The notes: generated from the letters alone by a model not told the origin. DNA of 64,000 bases from an uncultured Draconibacterium sp. (GCF_963677565.1 NZ_OY781981.1:1798001-1862000), one strand, 5' to 3'; numbered from the stretch's first letter, positions 1-8,824 are shown. Made by a program: numbers and translations.

Positions 1-684
1 ATAATTTTTACAGTCGCACTAATCATTATTTTTCTGATTACTCCGGCACTTAACGACATTGGAAAAGGCTTGTTTGCAGGTGCCGGAATTCTGGCGGCAA
101 CAATTGGTTTTGCTTCGCAAAAAGCTTTTTCAAATATTCTGAGCGGTATTTTTATTCTCATCTTTAAACCATTCAGTGTACAGGATACCATCGAAATAAA
201 ATCAGACAGTTTGAAGGGGGTTGTGGAAGAAATAACCCTGAGGCATACTGTAATTCGTGATTACGAAAACCGGCGAATCGTAATTCCAAACAGCCTCATT
301 AGTGAAACAACATTGCTTAATAGCTCAATGACGGATGTGAAGATTAAAAAGCATGTTGATTTTGGTATCAGTTATGATTCTAATATTGATCTGGCTAAAA
401 AAATCATTGAAGAAGAAATTTTAAAACATCCGAACTATATCGATAACCGAACTGACGAAGAGAAAAGCGAGGGAATGCCACTTGTTGTTATGCGGCTGGT
501 GTCGTTGGGTGATTTCTCTGTTAATATCAGGGCTTATGTATGGACTAATTCAAACGACGAAGCTTTTGTATTACAATGTGATGTTTTAGAAAGTGTTAAA
601 AAAAGATTCGATAAAGAAGGCGTTGAAATTCCATTTCCTTATCGAACCCTGGTATTTAAAAATAAACCCGATAAGATTGATTAG
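1..684 (+). CDS. MscS-family mechanosensitive ion channel, 3' part
   Basis: The gene enters from the left edge: the frame is open from base 1, so the true start lies outside the window. About 227 residues are visible. They begin in a hydrophobic segment and run into the glycine/alanine-rich pore helix (GAGILAATIGFASQ) that lines MscS channels, then the soluble beta domain (IKSDSLKGVVEEITLRHTVI, RRIVIPNSLI) and the alpha-beta C-terminal domain. MscS proteins sit in the inner membrane and release osmolytes on hypo-osmotic shock. The gene ends 5 bp before the convergent DUF4097-like gene, and I see no terminator between them. Family assignment is firm. The subfamily cannot be decided without the N-terminus. 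Confidence 0.9.
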   Translation: MIFTVALIIIFLITPALNDIGKGLFAGAGILAATIGFASQKAFSNILSGIFILIFKPFSVQDTIEIKSDSLKGVVEEITLRHTVIRDYENRRIVIPNSLISETTLLNSSMTDVKIKKHVDFGISYDSNIDLAKKIIEEEILKHPNYIDNRTDEEKSEGMPLVVMRLVSLGDFSVNIRAYVWTNSNDEAFVLQCDVLESVKKRFDKEGVEIPFPYRTLVFKNKPDKID

Positions 685-689
685 CGGAG

Positions 690-1982
690 TTATTCAATAG
701 TTACAGTATTGTCGTAACCTCTTATCAAAATTGTATTGCCTTTATCGCCAGCCAGTAATTCCAGTTCGCCACTTTTTTCAATATGGCGGGTAGGCGACAG
801 CGATTTTGGGAAATCTACTTTGCCGTACTTCATCTGCGCATCAATTTTAAAAGGCACCGAACCTGAATCAATGATCAGTTTTCCGTATTTACCGTCAAAG
901 GAAATTCCTTCAAAGTCGGAGTTTAGCTCATCAATATCTATATCGTCGTCGTAACTTGAAATCGAGAGTTTTGTCGTCGACTCAATTTCGTATTTGCTGT
1001 ATTTACTTTGGGTAATATCGATCTTGACGGTTTTGTCGAGATAAATATTGTTGTCGTAAGAATCAGGTATAGTAAGTGTTTTTACATTGCCCAATTTCAA
1101 GTCGGAATATTTACCCGTAAACGCTGCTGTTTTTGCAGATTGTACTTCCAGGTTGCAGTCGTATAAGTCAATTTCAAGTTTGTCAAGCTCAGCCTCCGAA
1201 ACCAGATCAGTATATTTAGCCTCCATTTTTAGGTTGCTAAAGTCATCAATCAGTACTTTATCGTCGTACGAATTGATCTTCAAACTCCCGGCTTTTGTAC
1301 CTTCAATTTTCGAATATTTACTTTCGATGTTAATATCTCCGGCTGTTTTAAATTCAATGTCCGTATCGTAAAAATTAAAGGTGGCTTCATCCTCAAATTT
1401 TTCCACGTGTAGTTTCGAGTATTTCGCTTCCAGTTCAACAGCCGAAAGAAAGCCTTCAGCATGAAGTTCACTGCTGTACAGGTTCAGTTCATTCTCTCCT
1501 TCAATTTCACCAATAAAAACTGAACTGTACTTGTTCTCAAGATTGAGGCTGGCCGATTTTGGGATATTCATTTCATGTCTGATCTCAAAATTTTTGATTT
1601 TAATTTTATCACCATTTAACAGGGTAATGGTGCTGCGTCCGTTAACCGAGTTCATGCTCCTGTAAAAACGCGTATCAATATTCATTCGGTTTCCGCTCAG
1701 GTCGAATTCAAAAGCTTCAATTGCGGCTATCAGCTTATCTGCATCTTCCTGGCTGCGGGCATCCACTTTAATTTCAGTGCTGATACTAACCGTTTTATTG
1801 GTGGTTGTATTAATTTTTATGTCGCCTGCATGGTTCGATAATTTTATGCTTACATCGGCCGGCACTGCAGCCGACTTATTTAAAGATTTTGAGGCCTCAT
1901 AGTTTTGAGCCCACACCAACTGGCTGCTCATTAAAAGAACCGCAACCGTAACGAATAATTTAAAGTGTAATCTTGTTTTCAT
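690..1982 (-). CDS. Exported DUF4097-like repeat protein
   Basis: A 430-residue protein with a clear signal peptide (residues 1-26, cleavage after VWAQ). From residue 150 it is built of about six 35-residue repeats. KYS/KYT/KYG motifs recur near residues 151, 187, 222, 256, 291, 327 and 365, and YS/YD motifs lie halfway between them near 169, 205, 239, 274, 309 and 344. This predicts a beta-solenoid with tyrosine ladders, resembling the DUF4097 'putative adhesin' family. It is the last gene of a minus-strand operon after an ECF sigma factor and its probable anti-sigma factor, which suggests it is either a target of that sigma factor or part of the envelope-stress sensor. The biochemical function is unknown. 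Confidence 0.7.
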   Translation of the reverse strand: MKTRLHFKLFVTVAVLLMSSQLVWAQNYEASKSLNKSAAVPADVSIKLSNHAGDIKINTTTNKTVSISTEIKVDARSQEDADKLIAAIEAFEFDLSGNRMNIDTRFYRSMNSVNGRSTITLLNGDKIKIKNFEIRHEMNIPKSASLNLENKYSSVFIGEIEGENELNLYSSELHAEGFLSAVELEAKYSKLHVEKFEDEATFNFYDTDIEFKTAGDINIESKYSKIEGTKAGSLKINSYDDKVLIDDFSNLKMEAKYTDLVSEAELDKLEIDLYDCNLEVQSAKTAAFTGKYSDLKLGNVKTLTIPDSYDNNIYLDKTVKIDITQSKYSKYEIESTTKLSISSYDDDIDIDELNSDFEGISFDGKYGKLIIDSGSVPFKIDAQMKYGKVDFPKSLSPTRHIEKSGELELLAGDKGNTILIRGYDNTVTIE

Positions 1983-2049
1983 CTCATAATTATTTAAAAT
2001 TTCATTGGTATTCGATGTAACTCTCGATGAATTTTAATCAATTTGAAAA

Positions 2050-2592
2050 TTATAATTGATAAAAATTCATGGTCGTTTCATCGTGCTTTTGTTTTTCAAT
2101 TTCAAGTAGAATTCGGTTTAAAACTTTTATTTTTTTCTGGTAATAATCGAGCATAACATGTATCACAGGCTCGTTGTCGATGGTATTGTTTAGATCCTTT
2201 TGATAGGTGGCATAAATTTCGTCGAGGTGATTTAGTTCGTCGAGTAAAAACTGAATCTCCGAATTTTCCTCAGGCAGTTCTTGTTCCACTTGCTCCCATT
2301 TGGCATTTACCACCTGTTGAAGTGACGCTTCCTGTTCGCCTAGTTCTTCAGAAATATCGGACAGTTGAACAACCACCACTTGTTTTTCAGAAGTTTCGTT
2401 CACCACAAAGTACGTGGCCGAAACAACAAATAGGAATATGGCCGCTACCTTCCAAAACCAGTGTGGCAGGTTTTGCTTTTTGTTTTGGTGAAGCTGGCTT
2501 CTGATTCCTTCCCAAACAATGTCGGATTCGGGTTCTTCCACGTCGAGCTTAAGCCGTTGCTCCTTCAGATATTTTTCTAAATCCTGTTTCAT
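2050..2592 (-). CDS. Probable membrane anti-sigma factor
   Basis: A 180-residue protein with an acidic cytoplasmic N-terminus of about 45 residues (MKQDLEKYLKEQRLKLDVEE), one membrane segment around residues 45-63 (FWKVAAIFLFVVSATYFVV) and a Glu/Gln-rich, probably coiled-coil periplasmic part. That topology and its place directly behind an ECF sigma gene fit an anti-sigma factor of the Bacteroidota type. The start codon lies inside the sigma gene (44 bp overlap), so the two are translationally linked. No zinc-binding anti-sigma motif (HxxxCxxC) is visible, so this is inferred from context and topology, not from a recognised domain. Confidence 0.65.
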   Translation of the reverse strand: MKQDLEKYLKEQRLKLDVEEPESDIVWEGIRSQLHQNKKQNLPHWFWKVAAIFLFVVSATYFVVNETSEKQVVVVQLSDISEELGEQEASLQQVVNAKWEQVEQELPEENSEIQFLLDELNHLDEIYATYQKDLNNTIDNEPVIHVMLDYYQKKIKVLNRILLEIEKQKHDETTMNFYQL

Positions 2593-3124
2593 CCTGCATC
2601 ATTTTAACTAATAATTGTTTTGCCCTGAAAAACTGCGTTTTTGCTGTCGATTCCGAAATCCCCAGTTTTTCTCCAATTTCAGCATGTTTGTAACCTTCCA
2701 AAGCGCGAAGCACCAAAATCTCGCGGGCGCCATCCGGCAGTTGTTTAATAAAATGGTGAATTCGTTCCGGACTAAAATCACTCTCAATTTCAACTGCAAT
2801 TTCATGGTCATCGCTACCCAAATTTTCAACCTCGGCATAAAACATCTTTTCTTTTCGGGTAACATCAATACTTCGGTTAATTACAATTCGTTTTAGCCAA
2901 CCCCCAAAGGCTTTTTCGTTTTTCAATTTGTCAATTTCCGAGAACGCTTTTACAAACGCATCCTGAAGCACATCCTCTGCCAGACTTTTGTCATTCGTCA
3001 TCCGAATAGCCACGTTGTACATTCCCTTGCAATAAAGTTTGTAGAGTCTGTACTGAGCTTTCGCATCGCCTTTTTTACAAAGCCTGATTAAGCTAACTTC
3101 GTTATCGTTGTAGTGTATTTTCAA
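2549..3124 (-). CDS. ECF RNA polymerase sigma factor
   Basis: A 191-residue sigma-70 family protein of the extracytoplasmic type. Region 2 is seen in residues 22-90, with the -10-binding helix and core-binding signature (DKSLAEDVLQDAFVKAF, FGGWLKRIVINRSID). Region 4 near residues 128-180 carries the helix-turn-helix (LPDGAREILVLRALEGYKHAEIGEKLG). The chosen start is a TTG at 3124, because no upstream in-frame ATG exists and the next ATG would cut into region 2. It heads an operon with the overlapping anti-sigma gene and the DUF4097-like protein. It probably directs an envelope-stress regulon and may transcribe its own operon. Family assignment is certain; the signal is unknown. Confidence 0.93.
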   Translation of the reverse strand: MKIHYNDNEVSLIRLCKKGDAKAQYRLYKLYCKGMYNVAIRMTNDKSLAEDVLQDAFVKAFSEIDKLKNEKAFGGWLKRIVINRSIDVTRKEKMFYAEVENLGSDDHEIAVEIESDFSPERIHHFIKQLPDGAREILVLRALEGYKHAEIGEKLGISESTAKTQFFRAKQLLVKMMQDETGFRKISEGATA

Positions 3125-3267
3125 ATTGTTTTTTAATGCTGCCAGACCATTTTCTGCTCAATATTGAAGCTTGATCTTTGCCTTTAAGACGAAGATATTC
3201 TGAAAAGGTTGGAATGGTACAAAAATATTTTCCACATTTGTATGAGAACCACTTAAAATCTTACACA

Positions 3268-3576
3268 ATGTTTATCGTTCACGTATTTGTTCATGTAAAG
3301 GAAGATAGTATCGAGGCGTTTAAATCGGCCACCATCGAGAATGCAAAAAACAGTATTAACGAACCCGGAATTGCCCGTTTTGATTTTGTAGAACAACAAG
3401 ACGACCCTACGCGTTTTGTATTAGTAGAGGTGTATCGCACAGCTGACGACCCGGCAAAACACAAAGAAACGGCACACTACCAAAAGTGGCGCGACGCAGT
3501 TGCCGACATGATGGCTGAACCACGATCTGCACTCAAGTTTTATAATGTACATCCCGACGAGAAAGGTTGGGACTAA
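3268..3576 (+). CDS. Antibiotic biosynthesis monooxygenase (ABM) domain protein, LsrG/YgiN-like
   Basis: A 102-residue single-domain ABM protein. The ferredoxin-like dimeric alpha-beta fold is indicated by the opening strand (MFIVHVFVHVKED), the central NEPGIARFDFVEQQDDP segment, FVLVEVYRTADDPAKHKETAHYQKW and the closing LKFYNVHP. Such small proteins are cofactor-free quinol monooxygenases or AI-2 (phospho-DPD) isomerases. The ATG at 3268 is chosen because the domain starts there and the 30 upstream residues in frame do not resemble protein. The gene ends 14 bp before the next ATG, so it is probably co-transcribed with the iron alcohol dehydrogenase, suggesting a joint role in small carbonyl metabolism. 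The substrate is unknown. Confidence 0.82.
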   Translation: MFIVHVFVHVKEDSIEAFKSATIENAKNSINEPGIARFDFVEQQDDPTRFVLVEVYRTADDPAKHKETAHYQKWRDAVADMMAEPRSALKFYNVHPDEKGWD

Positions 3577-3590
3577 TTACGACAGAAAAT

Positions 3591-4739
3591 ATGGCATTTA
3601 ATTTTTCATTTGCAACGGCGGGGCAAATCATTTTTGGAAATTACTCGTTGGAGAAGGTGCCGGAACTTGTTGCCGGTTTTGGGAAGAAAGTGGTTTTGGT
3701 AACGGGAAAAAAATCGTCGCGAGCTGAAGAGTTGATGGCGAAATTCAGCCAGGGAACCGATACCGTAATTTTTAATGTGCCCGGCGAGCCAACCACCGAT
3801 TTGATTGAGGCCGGTGTTAAATTAGCACGCCAACATGTAAGTGATGTAGTTGTTGGTTTTGGAGGCGGTAGTGTAATCGACGGTGCAAAAGCAATTGCTG
3901 CCATGGCAACCAACAAAGGCGAGTTGCTGGATTATTTGGAAGTAATTGGGCGCGGGAACCCGCTGACAGAAAAACCATTGCCGTGTATTGCCATTCCAAC
4001 AACTGCCGGAACCGGCGCTGAAGTCACCAAAAACTCGGTTATTAAATCGCCCGAAAATAATGTGAAAGTTAGCCTGCGAAGTAACCAGATGTACCCCGAT
4101 GTTGCAGTGGTTGATCCGGTACTTACCTGGTCGATGCCACCGGCGTTAACAGCCAGCACCGGCGTTGATGCTTTAACTCATTTGATGGAGACATTTGTGT
4201 CGAACCAGGCCAACCCGTTTATCGATATGGTTTGCCGCGAGGGATTAACACGAATCTCATGTTCGTTACGCAAAGCATATAAAGACGGCAACGATAAACA
4301 GGCGCGCGAAGACATGGCCATGGCCAGCCTTTTGGGAGGAATGGCATTGGCCAACGTAAAACTGGGAGCCGTGCATGGGTTTGCCGGACCAATGGGAGGA
4401 ATGTTTCCTATTCCGCACGGAGCTGTTTGCGCCTGCCTGATGACAGCTGTAATTAAAGAGAATATTCAGGTCTTGAGAGAAAGTAAACTCGATAGCTCGA
4501 AATATGATGAACTGGCAAAAATACTTACCGGAAACGAAAAGGCTATTTCGAGTGATGCAGCCATTTGGGCATCTGAACTGATAGCAGAACTTCAGATACC
4601 GCCGCTTTCGGAATTTGGACTGGCAAAAGAAGATTTTCCGGTACTGGTTGAAAAAGCAAAAGTTGCAAGCAGTATGAAAGGTAATCCGGTTAAACTGACA
4701 GATGAGCAGTTGTTTAGGATTTTGGAGCGATCATTGTAA
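3591..4739 (+). CDS. Iron-containing (group III) alcohol dehydrogenase
   Basis: A 382-residue NAD(P)-dependent dehydrogenase of the Fe-ADH family. The nucleotide-binding GGGSVIDGAKAIA motif lies at about residues 90-103 and the family signature AIPTTAGTGAEVTKNSVI at about 135-152. Metal ligands are supplied by D (STGVDALTH), H (THLMETF), H (GAVHGFAGPMGG) and H (PIPHGAVC). It interconverts short alcohols and aldehydes; the substrate cannot be fixed from sequence. The ATG at 3591 is preferred over an earlier in-frame start at 3567 that would overlap the ABM gene. Length and motifs are complete. The shared transcript with the ABM protein suggests reductive detoxification or use of an aldehyde. 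Confidence 0.92.
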   Translation: MAFNFSFATAGQIIFGNYSLEKVPELVAGFGKKVVLVTGKKSSRAEELMAKFSQGTDTVIFNVPGEPTTDLIEAGVKLARQHVSDVVVGFGGGSVIDGAKAIAAMATNKGELLDYLEVIGRGNPLTEKPLPCIAIPTTAGTGAEVTKNSVIKSPENNVKVSLRSNQMYPDVAVVDPVLTWSMPPALTASTGVDALTHLMETFVSNQANPFIDMVCREGLTRISCSLRKAYKDGNDKQAREDMAMASLLGGMALANVKLGAVHGFAGPMGGMFPIPHGAVCACLMTAVIKENIQVLRESKLDSSKYDELAKILTGNEKAISSDAAIWASELIAELQIPPLSEFGLAKEDFPVLVEKAKVASSMKGNPVKLTDEQLFRILERSL

Positions 4740-4779
4740 ATGACAATCCGTTATCGGAACAATTTTTGTAGAATAAAAC

Positions 4780-4787
4780 TATCTTTG
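4780..4787 (+). promoter_or_regulatory. Bacteroidota -7 promoter element
   Basis: TATCTTTG matches the Bacteroidota -7 consensus TAnnTTTG exactly, 18 bp before the ATG at 4806. The -33 TTTG partner is not well spaced (a TTTTTG at 4763-4768 is too close), so the call rests on the -7 box and its position. Confidence 0.4.
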
Positions 4788-4805
4788 TACAATAAACAGA
4801 ACGCG

Positions 4806-5114
4806 ATGATTGGCAATTTTTTTCATACACCGGGAACAAAAAAGTTTAGAATAACTCCACGATTTTGGGATCCCGATAAGGACGAGAGAGACGAGCGGGA
4901 ACGCCGAATAAAGGAGGAGTTGGGAATTGTTGATGAAAAAAAAGACAGCAATCGTCCATATCGTCCGAATATTAAAGGACAATTTCGTTCGGGAGATAAC
5001 TGGGCCCGTTCATCTGAATCGGCCAGGAGAGCACAAAATCGCCGGCTTATCTGGATTGTTGCAATTCTTGCACTGGTGCTGTATCTTTTCTTCTTTTCCG
5101 ACTTTTTTGCCTAG
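4806..5114 (+). CDS. Small tail-anchored membrane protein upstream of mutL
   Basis: A 102-residue protein with a highly charged cytoplasmic part (RFWDPDKDERDERERRIKEEL) and one hydrophobic segment at the extreme C-terminus (LIWIVAILALVLYLFFF), so it is predicted to be tail-anchored. I place the start at ATG 4806, not upstream, because a consensus Bacteroidota -7 box (TATCTTTG, 4780-4787) lies inside the longer reading frame, which implies transcription begins near 4795. It ends 38 bp before mutL. Proteins of this shape are common next to mutL in Bacteroidota; no function is established that I know of. Confidence 0.7.
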   Translation: MIGNFFHTPGTKKFRITPRFWDPDKDERDERERRIKEELGIVDEKKDSNRPYRPNIKGQFRSGDNWARSSESARRAQNRRLIWIVAILALVLYLFFFSDFFA

Positions 5115-5152
5115 AAACCAACATCGTAGTACAAATTTCTAAAGATTTAATC

Positions 5153-7048
5153 TTGAGCGATATCATTCAGTTATTACCCGACGCAGTAGCCAATCAGATT
5201 GCTGCCGGAGAAGTTATTCAGCGACCGGCATCGGTTGTGAAAGAGCTTGTGGAAAATGCTCTTGATGCGGGCGCAACTGAAATAACCATCAACATAAAAG
5301 ACGCAGGAAAGACCCTTATTCAGATTTCGGATAATGGTTGTGGAATGTCGCCAACCGATGCCCGGATGGCTTTTGAACGTCACGCTACATCAAAAATACG
5401 TTCTGCCAACGATTTGTTCGCCATTCGTACCATGGGGTTCCGTGGCGAGGCGCTGGCATCGATTGCTGCCATTGCCGATGTTGAACTGCGTACTAAAAAA
5501 GCCGACGATGAGGTGGGGACTTTTATTCATATTATTGGTTCTGAAGTGAAAACACAGGAGCCGGCGGGGTGCAATAACGGTACCAACTTTATGATTAAAA
5601 ACCTGTTTTTTAATGTACCGGCACGTCGTAAATTCCTTAAAGCAAATTCCACTGAATTGAAACATATAATCTGGGAAATTCAGCGGGTAGCATTGCCCAA
5701 TCCCGACATAAAATTATCATTGATTCACAACGGCTCACCTGTTTATGATTTGCCGCCTGCCAACCATCGGAAACGCCTGGTTGATGTGTTTGGCAAGACG
5801 TTGAATCAGAGTTTGATAAATGTGGATGAAGATACCAGCATTGTAAAAGTGTTCGGTTACATCGGGCAGCCAAAATATGCACGCAAAACATTGGGCGAAC
5901 AGTTCTTCTTTGTGAACGGACGTTTTATGCGCCATCCTTATTTTCATAAAGCCATTACACAGGCTTACGAGCAGTTGTTGCCACCCGATACTTATCCATC
6001 GTATTTTCTGTTTTTGGAGCTCGATCCGGAAGCGATCGACATCAATGTGCATCCGACTAAAACCGAGATAAAATTTGAAAACGAACGCGATATCTGGCCA
6101 ATTATTCATGCATCGATACGCGAATCGTTAGGGAAGTATAATGTAGTGCCGTCCATCGATTTTGACCAAAGTGGAAGTATTGATATTCCTGTACCGAAAA
6201 GAGATGGCGAGGGAGTCCGTTTCCCTGAGATTCAGATCAATCCAGACTACAATCCGTTTAACAACGAAAAGGATTTCGCCGAGCGCGGGTACTCGCCATT
6301 TGAGAAGGATTCAGCAGGACAGGGACGAAGCTCTTCGCCCGATTCTGGCCGGGAAAAGAAAAACCTGGAAAACTGGGAAGACTTGTACCAGGGAGCACAA
6401 TTAAAATTAAAACCCGAGCCGGAATACCGCGAGAGTATGCCACAGTCCGACGATTTGTATGCCAATGCACCCGGGCAGTTCAGCGGCAAAAAAGTATTGC
6501 AACTAAAACAACGTTATGTGTTAACGCCGGTAAAATCGGGTTTGATGGTTATCGATCAGAAGCGGGCACACGAGCGTATTTTATTCGAGAAATTTATGGA
6601 GGTGCTGAAATCGGATTCGGTAGCCAGCCAGCAACAACTTTTCCCGCAAACCATTGAACTCAATCCTGCCGACTCGGCATTATTGAAATCGATTTTGGAA
6701 GATTTGTTGTCACTTGGATTTGATATTCGTGAGTTTGGGAAAGACACTTTCATTATAAACGGAACACCGGCTGTTTTAGATATTTCGTCGCCCGAGTTGA
6801 TACTTGAAAAATTGCTTGAAGAGTATAAAACATCACCTGTTGATGCGCGCTCAAAAGCCAAAGAGCAGATTGCGGCGTCGTTGGCAAAAGCATCGGCAAT
6901 GGATTACGGTACTGATTTGAAACAGGAAGAAGTGGATCACCTGATTGACAATTTATTTGCCTGTGCAACGCCAAACTTTTCACCCGACGGGAAAAAGGTG
7001 TTGACCATTATTTCGACAGATGATATCGAAAAAAGTTTTTCAAAGTGA
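5153..7048 (+). CDS. mutL: DNA mismatch repair protein MutL
   Basis: A 631-residue GHKL ATPase that couples mismatch recognition by MutS to strand removal. The N-terminal ATPase motifs are complete: ELVENALDAGA (about 31-41), DNGCGM (62-67) and GFRGEALASI (about 97-106), followed by the NPARRKFLK-like loop (FNVPARRKFLKA). The C-terminal dimerisation domain covers about 440-631. The start is TTG at 5153, which begins exactly where MutL homologues do. In the C-terminal domain the endonuclease motif DQHAxxExxxxE is present only as DQKRAHERILFE (468-479), with His and Ala replaced, and the later zinc-binding cysteine/histidine motifs are not evident, so nuclease activity is doubtful. Confidence 0.96.
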   Translation: MSDIIQLLPDAVANQIAAGEVIQRPASVVKELVENALDAGATEITINIKDAGKTLIQISDNGCGMSPTDARMAFERHATSKIRSANDLFAIRTMGFRGEALASIAAIADVELRTKKADDEVGTFIHIIGSEVKTQEPAGCNNGTNFMIKNLFFNVPARRKFLKANSTELKHIIWEIQRVALPNPDIKLSLIHNGSPVYDLPPANHRKRLVDVFGKTLNQSLINVDEDTSIVKVFGYIGQPKYARKTLGEQFFFVNGRFMRHPYFHKAITQAYEQLLPPDTYPSYFLFLELDPEAIDINVHPTKTEIKFENERDIWPIIHASIRESLGKYNVVPSIDFDQSGSIDIPVPKRDGEGVRFPEIQINPDYNPFNNEKDFAERGYSPFEKDSAGQGRSSSPDSGREKKNLENWEDLYQGAQLKLKPEPEYRESMPQSDDLYANAPGQFSGKKVLQLKQRYVLTPVKSGLMVIDQKRAHERILFEKFMEVLKSDSVASQQQLFPQTIELNPADSALLKSILEDLLSLGFDIREFGKDTFIINGTPAVLDISSPELILEKLLEEYKTSPVDARSKAKEQIAASLAKASAMDYGTDLKQEEVDHLIDNLFACATPNFSPDGKKVLTIISTDDIEKSFSK

Positions 7049-7200
7049 CAGAATGTCCTTAATTTACGGCAAATAAACTTTGGTCTGGCTATTGTAATGC
7101 TTCAACCAAATAAAGAAATTAAAATTAATAACGAAGATAGCTGAATGCAGAACTGAAAACTCATTGGGGCTGCGGTCTCCGGTCTTCTAACTTTTTTATT

Positions 7201-7923
7201 ATGAATTATCGTCCAGCCTTAAATATGCCACCCGTGGTTAAGAATTTAATACTTGCAAACGTTGTGATTTTTCTGATAACCATGGTAATGCAGCAAACAG
7301 GCACTGATTTATACCAGGTTTTAGGACTATACTTCCCTGCTTCTGAAAAATTTCGTTTACACCAGGTATTTACGCATATGTTTATGCACGGAAGTATTGG
7401 GCATATCTTTTTCAATATGTTCGCACTCTACATGTTTGGTCGGGTTTTGGAAGGGGTTTGGGGGCCAAAACGTTTCCTTACTTTTTACCTTGTAACTGGT
7501 TTGGGTGCTGCTGCCTTACATACGCTGGTTCATTTTTTTGAATATCAGGCCGTCATGTCGAATATTGCACCCGAACAGTTGGCTTATTTTAAAGATCTGG
7601 CAATGCAGGGTAAATACATTCCGAATACGCCATCTGAAAAGCTAACAATGATTTTGAATACGCCAACGGTAGGAGCTTCAGGTGCTGTGTTTGGTATATT
7701 GTTGGGATTTGGAATGCTTTTCCCAAATACACAGCTGATGTTATTATTTCCACCAATTCCTATAAAAGCCAAATATTTTGTAATCGGTTATGGTGCTCTT
7801 GAGCTTTATCTTGGACTTTCGCAGCCCGGAAGTAACGTGGCACACTTTGCACATCTTGGGGGAATGTTATTTGGTTATTTTATGATTAAATACTGGAACA
7901 AGAACTCGAACCGTTTTTATTAA
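7201..7923 (+). CDS. Rhomboid family intramembrane serine protease
   Basis: A 240-residue polytopic protein with about six membrane helices. The catalytic serine lies in GASGAVFG (canonical GxSG) and the catalytic histidine in NVAHFAHLGG. The oxyanion-side motif HIFFNMFALYMFG follows the first helix. Rhomboids cleave transmembrane helices within the inner membrane. It is followed 19 bp later by a second rhomboid in the same direction, so the two are probably co-expressed. The substrate is unknown. All catalytic residues are present, so activity is expected. Confidence 0.93.
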   Translation: MNYRPALNMPPVVKNLILANVVIFLITMVMQQTGTDLYQVLGLYFPASEKFRLHQVFTHMFMHGSIGHIFFNMFALYMFGRVLEGVWGPKRFLTFYLVTGLGAAALHTLVHFFEYQAVMSNIAPEQLAYFKDLAMQGKYIPNTPSEKLTMILNTPTVGASGAVFGILLGFGMLFPNTQLMLLFPPIPIKAKYFVIGYGALELYLGLSQPGSNVAHFAHLGGMLFGYFMIKYWNKNSNRFY

Positions 7924-7942
7924 AAAACAGACAGGAAAAATC

Positions 7943-8824
7943 GTGGATATTGTTGGTGATATAAAAAGAACGTTTAAAGAAGGATCGGCATTAACCCGAC
8001 TCATTTATATAAATATTGGTGTTTTTCTTTTGCTGAAGATCATAGGTGTATTCTTTTATCATAGCGGACAAAGCATTCCATTGTATCAATGGTTATCAGT
8101 TCCTTCGGTTACCGAGGCTCTGGTGCAGCGTCCGTGGACCCCGATAACCTACATGTTTTTGCACCAGGGGTTTATACATCTTCTGTTTAATATGCTGGGA
8201 CTGTATTGGTTTGGGCAGCTGTTCCTTTATCATTTTGAAGGAGACAAACTCCTGGGCGTTTATCTAATGGGAGGACTTTGGGGAGCATTTTTGTATATAG
8301 TAGCGTATAATTTGTTTCCGGCTTTTAATTCGGTTTATGGCTTATTACTGGGAGCCTCTGCTTCAGTATTTGCCATTCTGGTGGCCATTGCATTTTACGA
8401 CCCTAATCGTGAGATTCACCTGTTTTTTATAGGGCGTTTCCCATTAAAATATGTAGCTGCTTTTTACATTTTATTATCCGTAATAGGTATTTCTTCTACA
8501 AATCCGGGAGGTAATATTGCACATTTGGGAGGTGCCTTTTGGGGCTGGTTTTATATTTATCAATTGCGAAAAGGAAAAGATATGGGAGCGGGACTAGTAG
8601 GTTTCGTGAATAAAATCGGTGAGTTTTTAGCAGGACTTTTCAAGCATAAAAGTAAAATGAAAGTTACCTATCGGAAACCTCCGCGTGACGATCATGAATA
8701 CAACCGCCAAAAACATAAGCAGCAAGACGAGATCAATCGTATTTTGGATAAAATTGCAAAAACAGGTTACGATAGTCTTACAAAACAGGAAAAAGAGTTG
8801 CTTTTCAAACAAGGGAAGAAATAG
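7943..8824 (+). CDS. Rhomboid family intramembrane protease, second copy with charged C-terminal tail
   Basis: A 293-residue protein starting at GTG 7943. It has the rhomboid helix set with LLFNMLGLYWFG, a catalytic-serine motif reading GASASVFA (the glycine after Ser is Ala) and NIAHLGGAFWGW for the catalytic His. It differs from its neighbour by a cytosolic C-terminal tail of about 80 residues (residues 213-293) rich in Lys, Arg and Asp (YRKPPRDDHEYNRQKHKQQ) ending in a short helical segment. Rhomboids of this layout are usual in Bacteroidota. The GASA variant keeps the Ser/His dyad, so activity is likely but less certain than for the first copy. Confidence 0.9.
   Translation: MDIVGDIKRTFKEGSALTRLIYINIGVFLLLKIIGVFFYHSGQSIPLYQWLSVPSVTEALVQRPWTPITYMFLHQGFIHLLFNMLGLYWFGQLFLYHFEGDKLLGVYLMGGLWGAFLYIVAYNLFPAFNSVYGLLLGASASVFAILVAIAFYDPNREIHLFFIGRFPLKYVAAFYILLSVIGISSTNPGGNIAHLGGAFWGWFYIYQLRKGKDMGAGLVGFVNKIGEFLAGLFKHKSKMKVTYRKPPRDDHEYNRQKHKQQDEINRILDKIAKTGYDSLTKQEKELLFKQGKK

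Noticed and set aside
7049..7200. Possible small gene or RNA between mutL and the first rhomboid
   Set aside because: No open frame of size, no hairpin with T-run and no tRNA-like fold was seen.
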